Position numbers and translations under genes: made by a program
From: Membranipora membranacea
Lineage: Eukaryota; Bryozoa; Gymnolaemata; Cheilostomatida; Membraniporidae
Length of the DNA stretch: 64,000 nucleotides
Direction of reading: 5' to 3'
Assembly (NCBI GenBank): GCA_914767715.1
Contig: OU612071.1
Location: 16,674,948 to 16,738,947 of the forward strand
The notes under the pieces: generated by a model
The model's input: only the letters and a program-made list of their open reading frames with translations
What the model was told of the DNA's origin: nothing
The model's database searches: none
Shown here: positions 1 through 14,099 of the stretch, in pieces
Position numbering within the stretch: the stretch's first letter is position 1
Layout of the letters: every line of letters begins with the position of its first letter

Positions 1-720
1 TTTCTTGCAAATTACCTCTATTGAATACGGATCGTCACAGGGAGCTAATATTTTATATGAGATATAGGGACGTCATTGCAAACCTCAAAACAGAGTTTCA
101 AGCGTTGCTTAGCGAGTAAAGATTTCTGCCCAATTAATGGCTAATTTCCCCAGGACCGTACCTATTGATTTTTGTCGATTTCTTGCAAATTACCTCTATT
201 GAATACGCATCGTCACAGGGAGCTAATATTTTATATGAGATATAGGGACGTCATTGCGAACCTCAAAACAGAGTTTCAAGCGTTTCTAAGCGACTATAGA
301 ATTCTGCCCAAATATTGGCTAATTTCCCCAGGACCGTACCTATCGATTTTTGTCGATTTCTTGCAAATTACCTCTATTGAATACGCATCGTCACAGGGAG
401 CTAATATTTTATATGAGATATAGGGACGTCATTGCGAACCTCAAAACAGAGTTTCAAGCGTTTTTATGCGAGTAAAGATTTCTTCCTAATTAATGGCTAA
501 TTTCCCCAGGACCGTACCTATCGATTTTTGTCGATTTCTTGCAAATTACCTCTATAGAATACGCATCGTCACAGGGAGCTAATATTTTATATGAGATATA
601 GGGATGTCATTGCGAACCTCAAAACAGAGTTTCAAGCGTTTCTAAGCGACTATAGAATTCTGCCCAAATATTGGCTAATTTCCCCAGGACCGTACCTATA
701 GATTTTTGTCGATTTCTTGC

Positions 721-2475
721 AAATTACCTCTATTGAATACGCATCATCACAGAGAGCTAATATTTTATATGAGATATGGGGACGTCATTGCGAACCTCAA
801 AACAGGGTTTCAAGCGTTTCTAAGCGAGTACAGATTTCTTCCTAATTAATGGCTAATTTGCCCATGACCATACCTATCGATTTTTGTCGATTTCTTGCAA
901 ATTACCTCTATAGAATACGCATCGTCACAGGGAGCTAATATTTTATATGAGATATAGGGACATCATTGCGAACCTCAAAACAGAGTTTCAAGCGTTTCTA
1001 AGCGAGTAAAGATTTCTGCCCAATTAATGGCTAATTTCCCCAGGACCGTACCTATCGATTTGTGTCGATTTCTTGCAAATTACCTCTATTGAATACGCAT
1101 CGTCACAGGGAGCTAATATTTTATATGAGATATAGGGACGTCATTGCGAACCTCAAAACAGAGTTTCAAGCGTTTCTTAGCGTGTAAAGATTTCTGCCCA
1201 ATTAATGACTAATTTCCCCAGGACCGGACCTATCAATTTTTGTCGATTTCTTGCAAAATTCTTCGATAGAATACGCATCGTCACAGGGAGCTAATATTTT
1301 ATATGAGATATAGGGACGTCATTGCGAACCTTAAAACAGAGTTTCAAGCGTTTCTAAGCGACTATAGAATTCTGCCCAAATATTGGCTAATTTCCCCAGG
1401 ACCGTACCTATCGATTTTTGTCAATTTCTTGCAAATTACCTCTATAATACACGCATCGTCACAGGGAGCTAATATTTTATATGAGATATAGGGACGTCAT
1501 TGCGAACCTCAAAACAGAGTTTCAAGCGTCTCTAAGCGAGTAAAGATTTCTTCCTAATTAATGGCTAATTTCCCCATGACCGTACCTATCGATTTTTGTC
1601 GATTTCTTGCAAAGTACCTCTATAGAATACGCATCGTCACAGGGAGCTAATATTTTATATGAGATATAGGGACGTCATTGCGAACCTCAAAACAGAGTTT
1701 CAAGCGTTTCTTAGCGAGTAAAGATTTCTGCCCAATTAATGGCTAATTTCCCCAAGACCGGAGCTATCGATTTTTGTCGATTTCTTGCAAAACTCTTCGA
1801 TAGAATACGCATCGTCACAGGGAGCTAATATTTTATATGAGATATAGGGACGTCATTGCAAACCTCAAAACAGAGTTTCAAGCGTTTCTAAGCGACTATA
1901 GAATTCATCCCAAATATTTGCTAATTTCCCCTGGACCGTACCTTTTGATTTTTGTCGATTTCTTGCAAATTACCTCTATTGAATACGCATCGTCACAGGG
2001 AGCTAATATTTTATATGAGATATAGGGACGTCATTGCAAACCTCAAAACAGAGTTTCAAGCGTTTCTTAGCGAGTAAAGATTTCTGCCCAATTAATGGCT
2101 AATTTCCCCAGGACCGTACCTATTGATTTTTGTCGATTTCTTGCAAATTACCTCTATTGAATACGCATCGTCAAAGGGAGCTAATATTTTATATGGGATA
2201 TAGGGACGTCATTGCGAACCTCAAAACAGAGTTTCAAGCGTTTCTAAGCGTCTATAGAATTCTGCCCAAATATTGGCTAATTTCTTCAGGACCGTACCTA
2301 TCGATTTTTGTCGATTTCTTGCAAATTACCTCTATTGAATACGCATCGTCACAGGGAGCTAATATTTTATATGAGATATAGGGACGTCATTGCGAACCTC
2401 AAAACAGAGTTTCAAGCGTTTCTTAGCGAGTAAAGATTTCTGCCCAATTAATGGCTAATTTCCCCAGGACCGGAG
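721..2475 (+). repeat. Higher-order block, copied at +5340 (30 monomers)
   Basis: The stretch from 721 matches 6,061-7,815 nearly base for base. Shared private variants include GCATCATCACAGAGAGC, AGTACAGATTTCTTCC, AATTAATGACTAATTTCCC, TTGCAAAATTCTTCGATAG and the AATACACGCATCG site. The offset is exactly 30 x 178 bp. A third, shorter copy of the first part lies at about 3,569-3,860 (offset 2,848 = 16 monomers). Confidence 0.85.
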
Positions 2476-5400
2476 CTATTGATTTTTGTCGATTTCTATC
2501 AAGATACCTCTATTGAATACGGATCGTCACAGGGAGCTAATATTTTATGTGAGATATAGGGACGACATTGCAAACCTCAAAACAGAGTTTCAAGCGTTGC
2601 TTAGCGAGTAAAGATTTCTGCCCAATTAATGGCTAATTTCCCCAGGACCGTACCTATTGATTTTTGTCGATTTCTTGCAAAACTCTTCGATAGAATACGC
2701 ATCGTCACAGGGAGCTAATATTTTATATGAGATATAGGGACGTCATTGCGAACCTCAAAACAGAGTTTCAAGCGTTTCTAAGCGACTATAGAATTCTGCC
2801 CAAATATTGGCTAATTTCCCCTGGACCGTACCTATTGATTTTTGTCGATTTCTTGCAAATTACCTCTATTGAATACGGATCGTCACAGGGAGCTAATATT
2901 TTATATGAGATATAGGGACGTCATTGCAAACCTCAAAACAGAGTTTCAAGCGTTGCTTAGCGAGTAAAGATTTCTGCCCAATTAATGGCTAATTTCCCCA
3001 GGACCGTACCTATTGATTTTTGTCGATTTCTTGCAAATTACCTCTATTGAATACGCATCGTCAAAGGGAGCTAATATTTTATATGAGATATAGGGACGTC
3101 ATTGCGAACCTCAAAACAGAGTTTCAAGCGTTTCTATGCGACTATAGAATTCTGCCCAAATATTGGCTAATTTCCCCAGGACCGTACCTATCGATTTTTG
3201 TCGATTTCTTGCAAATTACCTCTATTGAATACGCATCGTCACAGCGAGCTAATATTTTATATGAGATATAGGGACGTCATTGCGAACCTCAAAACAGAGT
3301 TTCAAGCGTTTCTAAGCGAGTAAAGATTTCTTCCTAATTAATGGCTAATTTCCCCATGACCGTACTTATCGATTTTTGTCGATTTCTTGCAAATTACCTC
3401 TATAGAATACGCATCGTCACAGGGAGCTAATATTTTATATGAGATATAGGGACGTCATTGCGAACCTCAAAACAGAGTTTCAAGCGTTTCTAAGCGACTA
3501 TAGAATTCTGCCCAAATATTGGCTAATTTCCCCAGGACCGTACCTATTGATTTTTGTCGATTTCTTGCAAATTACCTCTATTGAATACGCATCATCACAG
3601 AGAGCTAATATTTTATATGAGATATGGGGACGTCATTGCGAACCTCAAAACAGGGTTTCAAGCGTTTCTAAGCGAGTACAGATTTCTTCCTAATTAATGG
3701 CTAATTTGCCCATGACCATACCTATCGATTTTTGTCGATTTCTTGCAAATTACCTCTATAGAATACGCATCGTCACAGGGAGCTAATATTTTATATGAGA
3801 TATAGGGACATCATTGCGAACCTCAAAACAGAGTTTCAAGCGTTTCTAAGCGAGTAAAGATTTCTGCCCAATTAATGGCTAATTTCCCCAGGACCGTACT
3901 TATCGATTTTTGTCGATTTCTTGCAATTTACCTCTATTGAATACGCATCGTCACAGGGAGCTAATATTTTATATGAGATATAGGGACGTCATTGCGAACC
4001 TTAAAACAGAGTTTCAAGCGTTTCTAAGCGACTATAGAATTCTGCCCAAATATTGGCTAATTTCCCCAGGACCGTACCTATCGATTTTTGTCAATTTCTT
4101 GCAAATTACCTCTATAATACACGCATCGTCACAGGGAGCTAATATTTTATATGAGATATAGGGACGTCATTGCGAACCTCAAAACAGAGTTTCAAGCGTT
4201 TCTAAGCGAGTAAAGATTTCTTCCTAATTAATGGCTAATTTCCCCATGACCGTACCTATCGATTTTTGTCGATTTCTTGCAAAACTCTTCGATAGAATAC
4301 GCATCGTCACAGGGAGCTAATATTTTATATGAGATATAGGGACGTCATTGCAAACCTCAAAACAGAGTTTCAAGTGTTGCTTAGCGAGTAAAGATTTCTG
4401 CCCAATTAATGGCTAATTTCCCCAGGACCGTACCTATTGATTTTTGTCGATTTCTTGCAAATTACCTCTATTGAATACGCATCGTCAAAGGGAGCTAATA
4501 TTTTATATGAGATATAGGGACGTCATTGTGATCCTCAAAACAGAGTTTCAAGCGTTTCTAAGCGACTATAGAATTCTGCCCAAATATTGGCTAATTTCCC
4601 CAGGATCGTACCTATCGATTTTTGTCGATTTCTTGCAAATTACCTCTATAGAATACGCATCGTCACAGGGAGCTAATAATTTATATGAGATATAGGGACG
4701 TCATTGCGAACCTCAAAACAGAGTTTCAAGCGTTTCTAAGCGAGTAAAGATTTCTGCCAAATTATTGGCAAATTTCCCCAGGACCGTACCTATCGATTTT
4801 TGTCGATTTCTTGCAAATTACCTCTATTGAATACGCATCGTCACAGGGAGCTAATATTTTATATGAGATATAGGGACGTCATTGCGAACCTCAAAACAGA
4901 GTTTCAAGCGTTTCTAAGCGAGTAAAGATTTCTTCCTAATTAATGGCTAATTTCCCCATGACCGTACTTATCGATTTTTGTCGATTTCTTGCAAATTACC
5001 TCTATAGAATACGCATCGTCACAGGGAGCTAATATTTTATATGAGATATAGGGACGTCATTGCGAACCTTAAAACAGAGTTTCAAGCGTTTCTAAGCGAC
5101 TATAGAATTCTGCCCAAATATTGGCTAATTTCCCCAGGACCGTACCTATCGATTTTTGTCGATTTCTTGCGAATTACCTCTATAATACACACATCGTCAC
5201 AGGGAGCTAATATTTTATATGAGATATAGGGACGTCATTGCGAACCTCAAAACAGAGTTTCAAGCGTTTCTAAGCGAGTAAGGATTTCTTTCTAATTAAT
5301 GGCTAATTTCCCCATGACCGTACCTATCGATTTTTGTCGATTTCTTGCAAATTACCTCTATAGAATACGCATCGTCACAGGGAGCTAATATTTTATATGA

Positions 5401-6060
5401 GATATAGGGACGTCATTGCGAACCTCAAAACAGAGTTTCAAGCGTTTCTTAGCGAGTAAAGATTTCTGCCCAAATATTGGCTAATTTCCCCAGGACCGGA
5501 GCTATCAATTTTTGTCGATTTCTTGCAAAACTCTTCGATAGAATACGCATCGTCACAGGGAGCTAATACTTTATATGAGATATAGGGACGTCATTGCGAA
5601 CCTCAAAACAGAGTTTCAAGCGTTTCTAAGCGACTATAGAATTCTGCCCAAATATTGGCTAATTTCCCCTGGACCGTACCTATTGATTTTTGTCGATTTC
5701 TTGCAAATTACCTCTATTGAATACGGATCGTCACAGGGAGCTAATATTTTATAAGAGATATAGGGACGTCATTGCGAACCTCAAAACAGAGTTTCAAGCG
5801 TTTCTAAGCGAGTAAAGATTTCTTCCTAATTAATGGCTAATTTCCCCATGACCGTACTTATCGATTTTTGTCGATTTCTTGCAAATTACCTCTATAGAAT
5901 ACGCATCGTCACAGGGAGCTAATAATTTATATGAGATATAGGGACGTCATTGCGAACCTCAAAACAGAGTTTCAAGCGTTTCTAAGCGACTATAGAATTC
6001 TCCCCAAATATTGGCTAATTTCCCCTGGACCTTACCTAATGATTTTTGTCGATTTCTTGC

Positions 6061-7815
6061 AAATTACCTCTATTGAATACGCATCATCACAGAGAGCTAA
6101 TATTTTATATGAGATATGGGGACGTCATTGCGAACCTCAAAACAGGGTTTCAAGCGTTTCTAAGCGAGTACAGATTTCTTCCTAATTAATGGCTAATTTG
6201 CCCATGACCATACCTATCGATTTTTGTCGATTTCTTGCAAATTACCTCTATAGAATACGCATCGTCACAGGGAGCTAATATTTTATATGAGATATAGGGA
6301 CATCATTGCGAACCTCAAAACAGAGTTTCAAGCGTTTCTAAGCGAGTAAAGATTTCTGCCCAATTAATGGCTAATTTCCCCAGGACCGTACCTATCGATT
6401 TTTGTCGATTTCTTGCAAATTACCTCTATTGAATACGCATCGTCACAGGGAGCTAATATTTTATATGAGATATAGGGACGTCATTGCGAACCTCAAAGCA
6501 GAGTTTCAAGCGTTTCTTAGCGTGTAAAGATTTCTGCCCAATTAATGACTAATTTCCCCAGGACCGGACCTATCAATTTTTGTCGATTTCTTGCAAAATT
6601 CTTCGATAGAATACGCATCGTCACAGGGAGCTAATATTTTATATGAGATATAGGGACGTCATTGCGAACCTTAAAACAGAGTTTCAAGCGTTTCTAAGCG
6701 ACTATAGAATTCTGCCCAAATATTGGCTAATTTCCCCAGGACCGTACCTATCGATTTTTGTCAATTTCTTGCAAATTACCTCTATAATACACGCATCGTC
6801 ACAGGGAGCTAATATTTTATATGAGATATAGGGACGTCATTGCGAACCTCAAAACAGAGTTTCAAGCGTTTCTAAGCGAGTAAAGATTTCTTCCTAATTA
6901 ATGGCTAATTTCCCCATGACCGTACCTATCGATTTTTGTCGATTTCTTGCAAATTACCTCTATAGAATACGCATCGTCACAGGGAGCTAATATTTTATAT
7001 GAGGTATAGGGACGTCATTGCGAACCTCAAAACAGAGTTTCAAGCGTTTCTTAGCGAGTAAAGATTTCTGCCCAATTAATGGCTAATTTCCCCAGGACCG
7101 GAGCTATCGATTTTTGTCGATTTCTTGCAAAACTCTTCGATAGAATACGCATCGTCACAGGGAGCTAATATTTTATATGAGATATAGGGACTTCATTGCA
7201 AACCTCAAAACAGAGTTTCAAGCGTTTCTAAGCGACTATAGAATTCTTCCCAAATATTTGCTAATTTCCCCTGGACCGTACCTTTTGATTTTTGTCGATT
7301 TCTTGCAAATTACCTCTATTGAATACGCATTGTCACAGGGAGCTAATATTTTATATGAGATATAGGGATGTCATTGCAAACCTCAAAACAGAGTTTCAAG
7401 CGTTTCTTAGCGAGTAAAGATTTCTGCCCAATTAATGGCTAATTTCCCCAGGACCGTACCTATTGATTTTTGTCGATTTCTTGCAAATTACCTCTATTGA
7501 ATACGCATCGTCAAAGGGAGCTAATATTTTATATGGGATATAGGGACGTCATTGCGAACCTCAAAACAGAGTTTCAAGCGTTTCTAAGCGTCTATAGAAT
7601 TCTGCCCAAATATTGGCTAATTTCCCCAGGACCGTACCTATCGATTTTTGTCGATTTCTTGCAAATTACCTCTATTGAATACGCATCGTCACAGGGAGCT
7701 AATATTTTATATGAGATATAGGGACGTCATTGCTAACCTCAAAACAGAGTTTCAAGCGTTTCGTAGCGAGTAAAGATTTCTGCCCAATTAATGGCTAATT
7801 ACCCCAGGACCGGAC
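6061..7815 (+). repeat. Higher-order block, second copy of 721-2,475
   Basis: Partner of the 721-2,475 block at an offset of 5340 bp. The match fades near 7,815, where 7,763 and 7,801 begin to show private changes (TTTCGTAGCG, ACCCCAGGACC). Confidence 0.85.
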
Positions 7816-7829
7816 CTATCGATTTTTGT

Positions 7830-8950
7830 CGATTTCTTGCAAAACTCTTCGATAGAATACGCATCGTCACAGGGAGCTAATATTTTATATGAGATATAGG
7901 GACGTCATTGCGAACCTCAAAACAGAGTTTCAAGCGTTTCTAAGCGAGTATAGATTTCTGCCCAATTAATGGCTAATTTCCCCAGGGCCATAGCTATCGA
8001 TTTTTGTCGATTTCTTGCAAAGTTCTTCGTTAGAATACGCATTGTCACAGGGAGCTAATATTTTATATGAGATATAGGGACGTCATTGCGAACCTCAAAA
8101 CAGAGTTTCAAGCGTTTCTAAGCGACTATAGAATTCTGCCCAAATATTGGCTAATTTCCCCAGGACCGTACCTATCGATTTTTGTCGATTTCTTGCAAAT
8201 TACCTCTATAGAATACGCATTGTCACAGGTAGCTAATTTTTTATATGAGATATAGGGACGTCATTGCGAACCTCAAAACAGAGTTTCAAGCGTTTCTTAG
8301 CGAGTAAAGATTTCTGCCCAATTAATGGCTAATTTCCCCATGACCGTACCTATCGATTTTTGTCGATTTCTTACAAATTACCTCTATAGAATACGCATCG
8401 TCACAGGGAGCTAATATTTTATATGAGATATAGGGACGTCATTGCGAACCTCAAAACAGAGTTTCAAGCGTTTCTAAGCGACTATAGAATTCTGCCCAAA
8501 TATTGGCTAATTTCCCCAGGACCGTACCTATCGATTTTTGTCGATTTCTTGCAAATTACCTCTATAGAATACGCATTGTCACAGGTAGCTAATTTTTTAT
8601 ATGAGATATAGGGACGTCATTGCGAACCTCAAAACAGAATTTCAAGCGTTTCTTAGCGAGTAAAGATTTCTGCCCAATTAATGGCTAATTTTCCCACTAC
8701 CGGACCTATCGATTTTTGTCGATTTCTTGCAAAACTCTTCGATAGAATACGCATCGTCACAGGGAGCTACTATTTTATATGAGATATGGGGATGTCATTG
8801 CGAACCTCAAACCAGAGTTTCAAGCGTTTCTAAGTGAGTAAAGATTTCTGCCCAATTAATGGCTAATTTCCCCAGGACCGTACCTATCGATCTTTGTTGA
8901 TTTCTTGCAAAGTTCTTCGTTAGAATACGCATTGTCACAGGGAGCTAATA
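7830..8950 (+). repeat. Higher-order block, copied at +1780 (10 monomers)
   Basis: Matches 9,610-10,730 with an offset of exactly ten monomers. Shared private variants are ACAGGTAGCTAATTTTTTAT, TTTTCCCACTACCGGACC, AGGGAGCTACTATTTTATAT and CGATCTTTGTTGATTTC. Confidence 0.85.
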
Positions 8951-9609
8951 TTTTATATGAGATATAGGGACGTCATTGCGAACCTCAAAACAGAGTTTCA
9001 AGCGTTTCTAAGCGAGTAAAGATTTCTGCCCAATTAACGGCTAATTTCCCCAGGACCGTACCTATCGATTTTTGTCGATTTCTTGCAAATTACCTCTATT
9101 GAATACGCATCGTCACAGGGAGCTAATATTTTAAATGAGATATAGGGACGTCATTGCGAACCTCAAAACAGAGTTTCAAGCGTTTCTAAGCGAGTAAAGA
9201 TTTCTTCCTAATTAATGGCTAATTTCCCCATGACCGTGCCTATCGATTTTTGTCGATTTCTTGCAAATTACCTCTATAGAATACGCATCGTCACAGGGAG
9301 CTAATATTTTATATGAGATCTAGGGACATCATTGCGAACCTCAAAACAGAGTTTCAAGCGTTTCTAAGCGAGTAAAGATTTCTGCCCAATTAATGGCTAA
9401 TTTCCCCAGGACCGTACCTATCGATTTTTGTCGATTTCTTGCAAATTACCTCTATTGAATACGCATCGTCGCAGGGAGCTAATATTTTATATGAGATATA
9501 GGGACGTCATTGCGAACCTCAAAACAGAGTTTCAAGCGTTTCTTAGCGTGTAAAGATTTCTGCCCAATTAATGGCTAATTTCCCCAGGACCTGACCTATC
9601 GATTTTTGT

Positions 9610-10730
9610 CGATTTCTTGCAAAACTCTTCGATAGAATACGCATCGTCACAGGGAGCTAATATTTTATATGAGATATAGGGACGTCATTGCGAACCTCAA
9701 AACAGAGTTTCAAGCGTTTCTAAGCGAGTATAGATTTCTGCCCAATTAATGGCTAATTTCCCCAGGGCCGTAGCTATCGATTTTTGTCGATTTCTTGCAA
9801 AGTTCTTCGTTAGAATACGCATTGTCACAGGGAGCTAATATTTTATATGAGATATAGGGACGTCATTGCGAACCTCAAAACAGAGTTTCAAGCGTTTCTA
9901 AGCGACTATAGAATTCTGCCCAAATATTGGCTAATTTCCCCAGGACCGTACCTATCGATTTTTGTCGATTTCTTGCAAATTACCTCTATAGAATACGCAT
10001 TGTCACAGGTAGCTAATTTTTTATATGAGATATAGGGACGTCATTGCGAACCTCAAAACAGAGTTTCAAGCGTTTCTTAGCGAGTAAAGATTTCTGCCCA
10101 ATTAATGGCTAATTTCCCCAGGACCGTACCTATCGATTTTTGTCGATTTCTTGCAAATTACCTCTATAGAATACGCATCGTCACAGGGAGCTAATATTTT
10201 ATATGAGATATAGGGACGTCATTGCGAACCTCAAAACAGAGTTTCAAGCGTTTCTAAGCGACTATAGAATTCTGCCCAAATATTGGCTAATTTCCCCAGG
10301 ACCGTACCTATCGATTTTTGTCGATTTCTTGCAAATTACCTCTATAGAATACGCATTGTCACAGGTAGCTAATTTTTTATATGAGATATAGGGACGTCAT
10401 TGCGAACCTCAAAACAGAATTTCAAGCGTTTCTTAGCGAGTAAAGATTTCTGCCCAATTAATGGCTAATTTTCCCACTACCGGACCTATCGATTTTTGTC
10501 GATTTCTTGCAAAACTCTTCGATAGAATACGCATCGTCACAGGGAGCTACTATTTTATATGAGATATGGGGATGTCATTGCGAACCTCAAACCAGAGTTT
10601 CAAGCGTTTCTAAGTGAGTAAAGATTTCTGCCCAATTAATGGCTAATTTCCCCAAGACCGTACCTATCGATCTTTGTTGATTTCTTGCAAAGTTCTTCAT
10701 TAGAATACGCATTGTCACAGGGAGCTAATA
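9610..10730 (+). repeat. Higher-order block, second copy of 7,830-8,950
   Basis: Partner of the preceding block at +1780 bp, with only scattered differences (for example TTCTTCAT for TTCTTCGT near 10,698). Confidence 0.85.
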
Positions 10731-13700
10731 TTTTATATGAGATATAGGGACGTCATTGCGAACCTCAAAACAGAGTTTCAAGCGTTTCTAAGCGACTATA
10801 GAATTCTCTCCAAATATTGGCTAATTTCCCCAGGACCGTACCTATCGATTTTTGTCGATTTCTTGCAAATTACCTCTATTGAATACGCATCGTCACAGGG
10901 AGCTAATATTTTATATGAGATATAGGGACGTCATTGCGAACCTCAAACCAGAGTTTCAAGCGTTTCTAAGTGAGTAAAGATTTCTGCCCAGTTAATGGCT
11001 AATTTCCCCAGGACCGTACCTATCGATCTTTGTTGATTTCTTGCAAAGTTCTTCGTTAGAATACGCATTGTCACAGGGAGCTAATATTTTATATGAGATA
11101 TAGGGAAGTCATTGCGAACCTCAAAACAGAGTTTCAAGCGTTTCTAAGCGACTATAGAACTCTCTCCAAATATTGGCTAATTTCCCCAGGACCGTACCTA
11201 TCGATTTTTGTCGATTTCTTGCAAATGACCTCTATAGAATACGCATTGTCACAGGGAGCTAATATTTTATATGAGATATAGGGACGTCATTGCGAACCTC
11301 AAAACAGAGTTTCAAGCGTTTCTTAGCGAGTAAAGATTTCTGCCCAATTAATGGCTAATTTCCCCAGGACCGTACCTATCGATTTTTGTCGATTTCTTGC
11401 AAAATTCCTAGATAGAAAACGCATCGTCACAGGGAGCTAATATTTTATATGAGATATAGGGACGTCATTGCGAACCTCAAAACAGAGTTTCAAGCGTTTC
11501 TTAGCGAGTAAAGATTTCTGCCCAATTAATGGTTAATTTCCCCAGAACCGAACCTATCGATTTTTGTCGATTTCTTGCAAAACTCTTCGATAGAATACGC
11601 ATCGTCACAGGGAGCTAATATTTTATATGAGATATAGGGACGTCATTGTGAACTTCAAAACAGAGTTTCAAGCGTTTCTAAGCGACTATAGAATTCTGCC
11701 AAATTGATGGCTAATTTCCCCAGGACCGTACCTATCGATTTTTGTCGATTTCTTGTAGATTACATCTATTGAATACGCATCATCACAGAGAGCTAATATT
11801 TTATATGAGATATGGGGACGTCATTGCGAACCTCAAAACAGAGTTTCAAGCGTTTCTAAGCGAGTAAAGATTTCTTCCTAATTAATGGCTAATTTCCCCA
11901 TGACCGTACCTATCGATTTTTGTCGATTTCTTGCAAATTACCTCTATAGAATACGCTTCGTCACAGGGAGCTAATATTTTATATGAGATATAGGGACGTC
12001 TATGCGAACCTCAAAACAGAGTTTCAAGCGTTTCTTAGCGAGTAAAGATTTCTGCCCAATTAATGGCTAATTTCCCCTGGACCGGAGCTATCGATTTTTG
12101 TCCATTTCTTGCAAAACTCTTCGATAGAATACGCATCGTCACAGGGAGCTAAGATTTTATATGAGATATAGGGACGACATATCGAACCTCAAAACAGAGT
12201 TTCAAGCGATTCTAAGCGACTATAGAATTCTGCCCAAATATAGGCTAATTTCCCCTGGACCGTACCTATTGATTTTTGTCAATTTCCTGCAAATTACCTC
12301 TATTGAATACGCATCGTCACAGGGAGCTAATATTTTATATGAGATATAGGGACGTCATTGCAAACCTCAAAACAGAGTTTCAAGCGTTTCTTAGCGAGTA
12401 AAGATTTCTGCCCAATTAATGGCTTATTTCCCCAGGACCGTACCTATCGATTTTTGTCGATTTCATGCAAATTACCTATATTGAATACGCATCGTCAAAG
12501 GGAGCTAATATTTTATATGACATATAGGGACGTCATTGCGAACCTCAAAACAGAGTTTCAAGCGTTTCTAAGCGTCTATAGAATTGTGCCCAAATATTGG
12601 CTAATTTCCCCAGGACCGTACCTATCGATTTTTGTCGATTTCTTGCAAATAACCTCTATTGAATACGCATCGTCACAGGGAGCTAATATTTTATATGAGA
12701 TATAGGGACGTCATTGCGAACCTCAAAACAGAGTTTCAAGCGTTTCTTAGCGAGTAAAGATTTCTGCCCAATTAATGGCTAATTTCCCCAGCACCGGACC
12801 TATCGATTTTTGTCGATTTCTTGCAAAACTCTTCGATAGAATACGCATCGTCACAGAGAGCTAATATTTTATATGAGATATAGGGACGTCATTGCGAACC
12901 TCAAAACAGAGTTTCAAGCGTTTCTTAGCGAGTAAAGATTTCTGCCCAATTAATGGCTAATTTCCCCAGGACCGTACCTATCGATTTTTGTCGATTTCAT
13001 GCAAATTACCTATATTGAATACGCATCGTCAAAGGGAGCTAATATTTAATATGACATATAGGGACGTCATTGCGAACCTCAAAACAGAGTTTCAAGCGTT
13101 TCTTAGCGAGTAAAGATTTCTGCCCAATTAATGGCTAATTTCCCAAGCACCGGACCAATCGATTTTTGTCGATTTCTTGCAAAACTCTTCGATAGAATAC
13201 GCATCGTCACAGAGAGCTAATATTTTATATGAGATATAGGGACGTCATTGCGAACCTCAAAGCAGAGTTTCAAGCGTTTCTAAGCGACTGTAGAATTATG
13301 CCCAAATATTGGCTAATTTCCCCAGGACCGTACCTATCGATTTTTGTCGATTTCTTGCAAATGACCTCTATAGAATACGCATTGTCACAGGGAGCTAATA
13401 TTTTATATGAGATATAGGGACGTCATTGCGAACCTCAAAACAGAGTTTCAAGCGTTTCTTAGCGAGTATAGATTTCTGCCCAATTAATGGCTAATTTCCC
13501 CAGGACCGTACCTATCGATCTTTGTTGATTTCTTGCAAAGTTCTTCGTTAGAATACGCATTGTCACAGGGAGCTAATAATTTATATGAGATATAGGGACG
13601 TCATTGCGAACCTCAAAACAGAGTTTTAAGCGTTTCTTAGCGAGTAAAGATTTCTGCCCAATTAATGGCTAATTTTCCCAGGACCGGACCTATTGATTTT

Positions 13701-14099
13701 TGTCGATTTCTTGAAAATTACCTCTATTGAATACGCATCTTCACAGGGAGCTAATATTTTATATGAGATATAGGGACGTCATTGCGAACCTCAAAACAGA
13801 GTTTCAATCGTTTCTAAGCGTCTATAGAATTCTGCCCAAATATTGGCTAATTTCCCCAGGACCGTACCTATCGATTTTTGTCGATTTCTTGCAAATTACC
13901 TCTATTGAATACGCATCGTCACAGGGAGCTAATATTTTATATGAGATATAGGGACGTCATTGCGAACCTCAAAACAGAGTTTCAAGCGTTTCTTAGCGAG
14001 TATAGGTTTCTGCCCAATTAATGGCTAATTTCCCCAGGACCGTACTTATAGATTTTTGTCGATTTCTTGCAAAAGTCTTCGATAGAATACGCATCGTCA

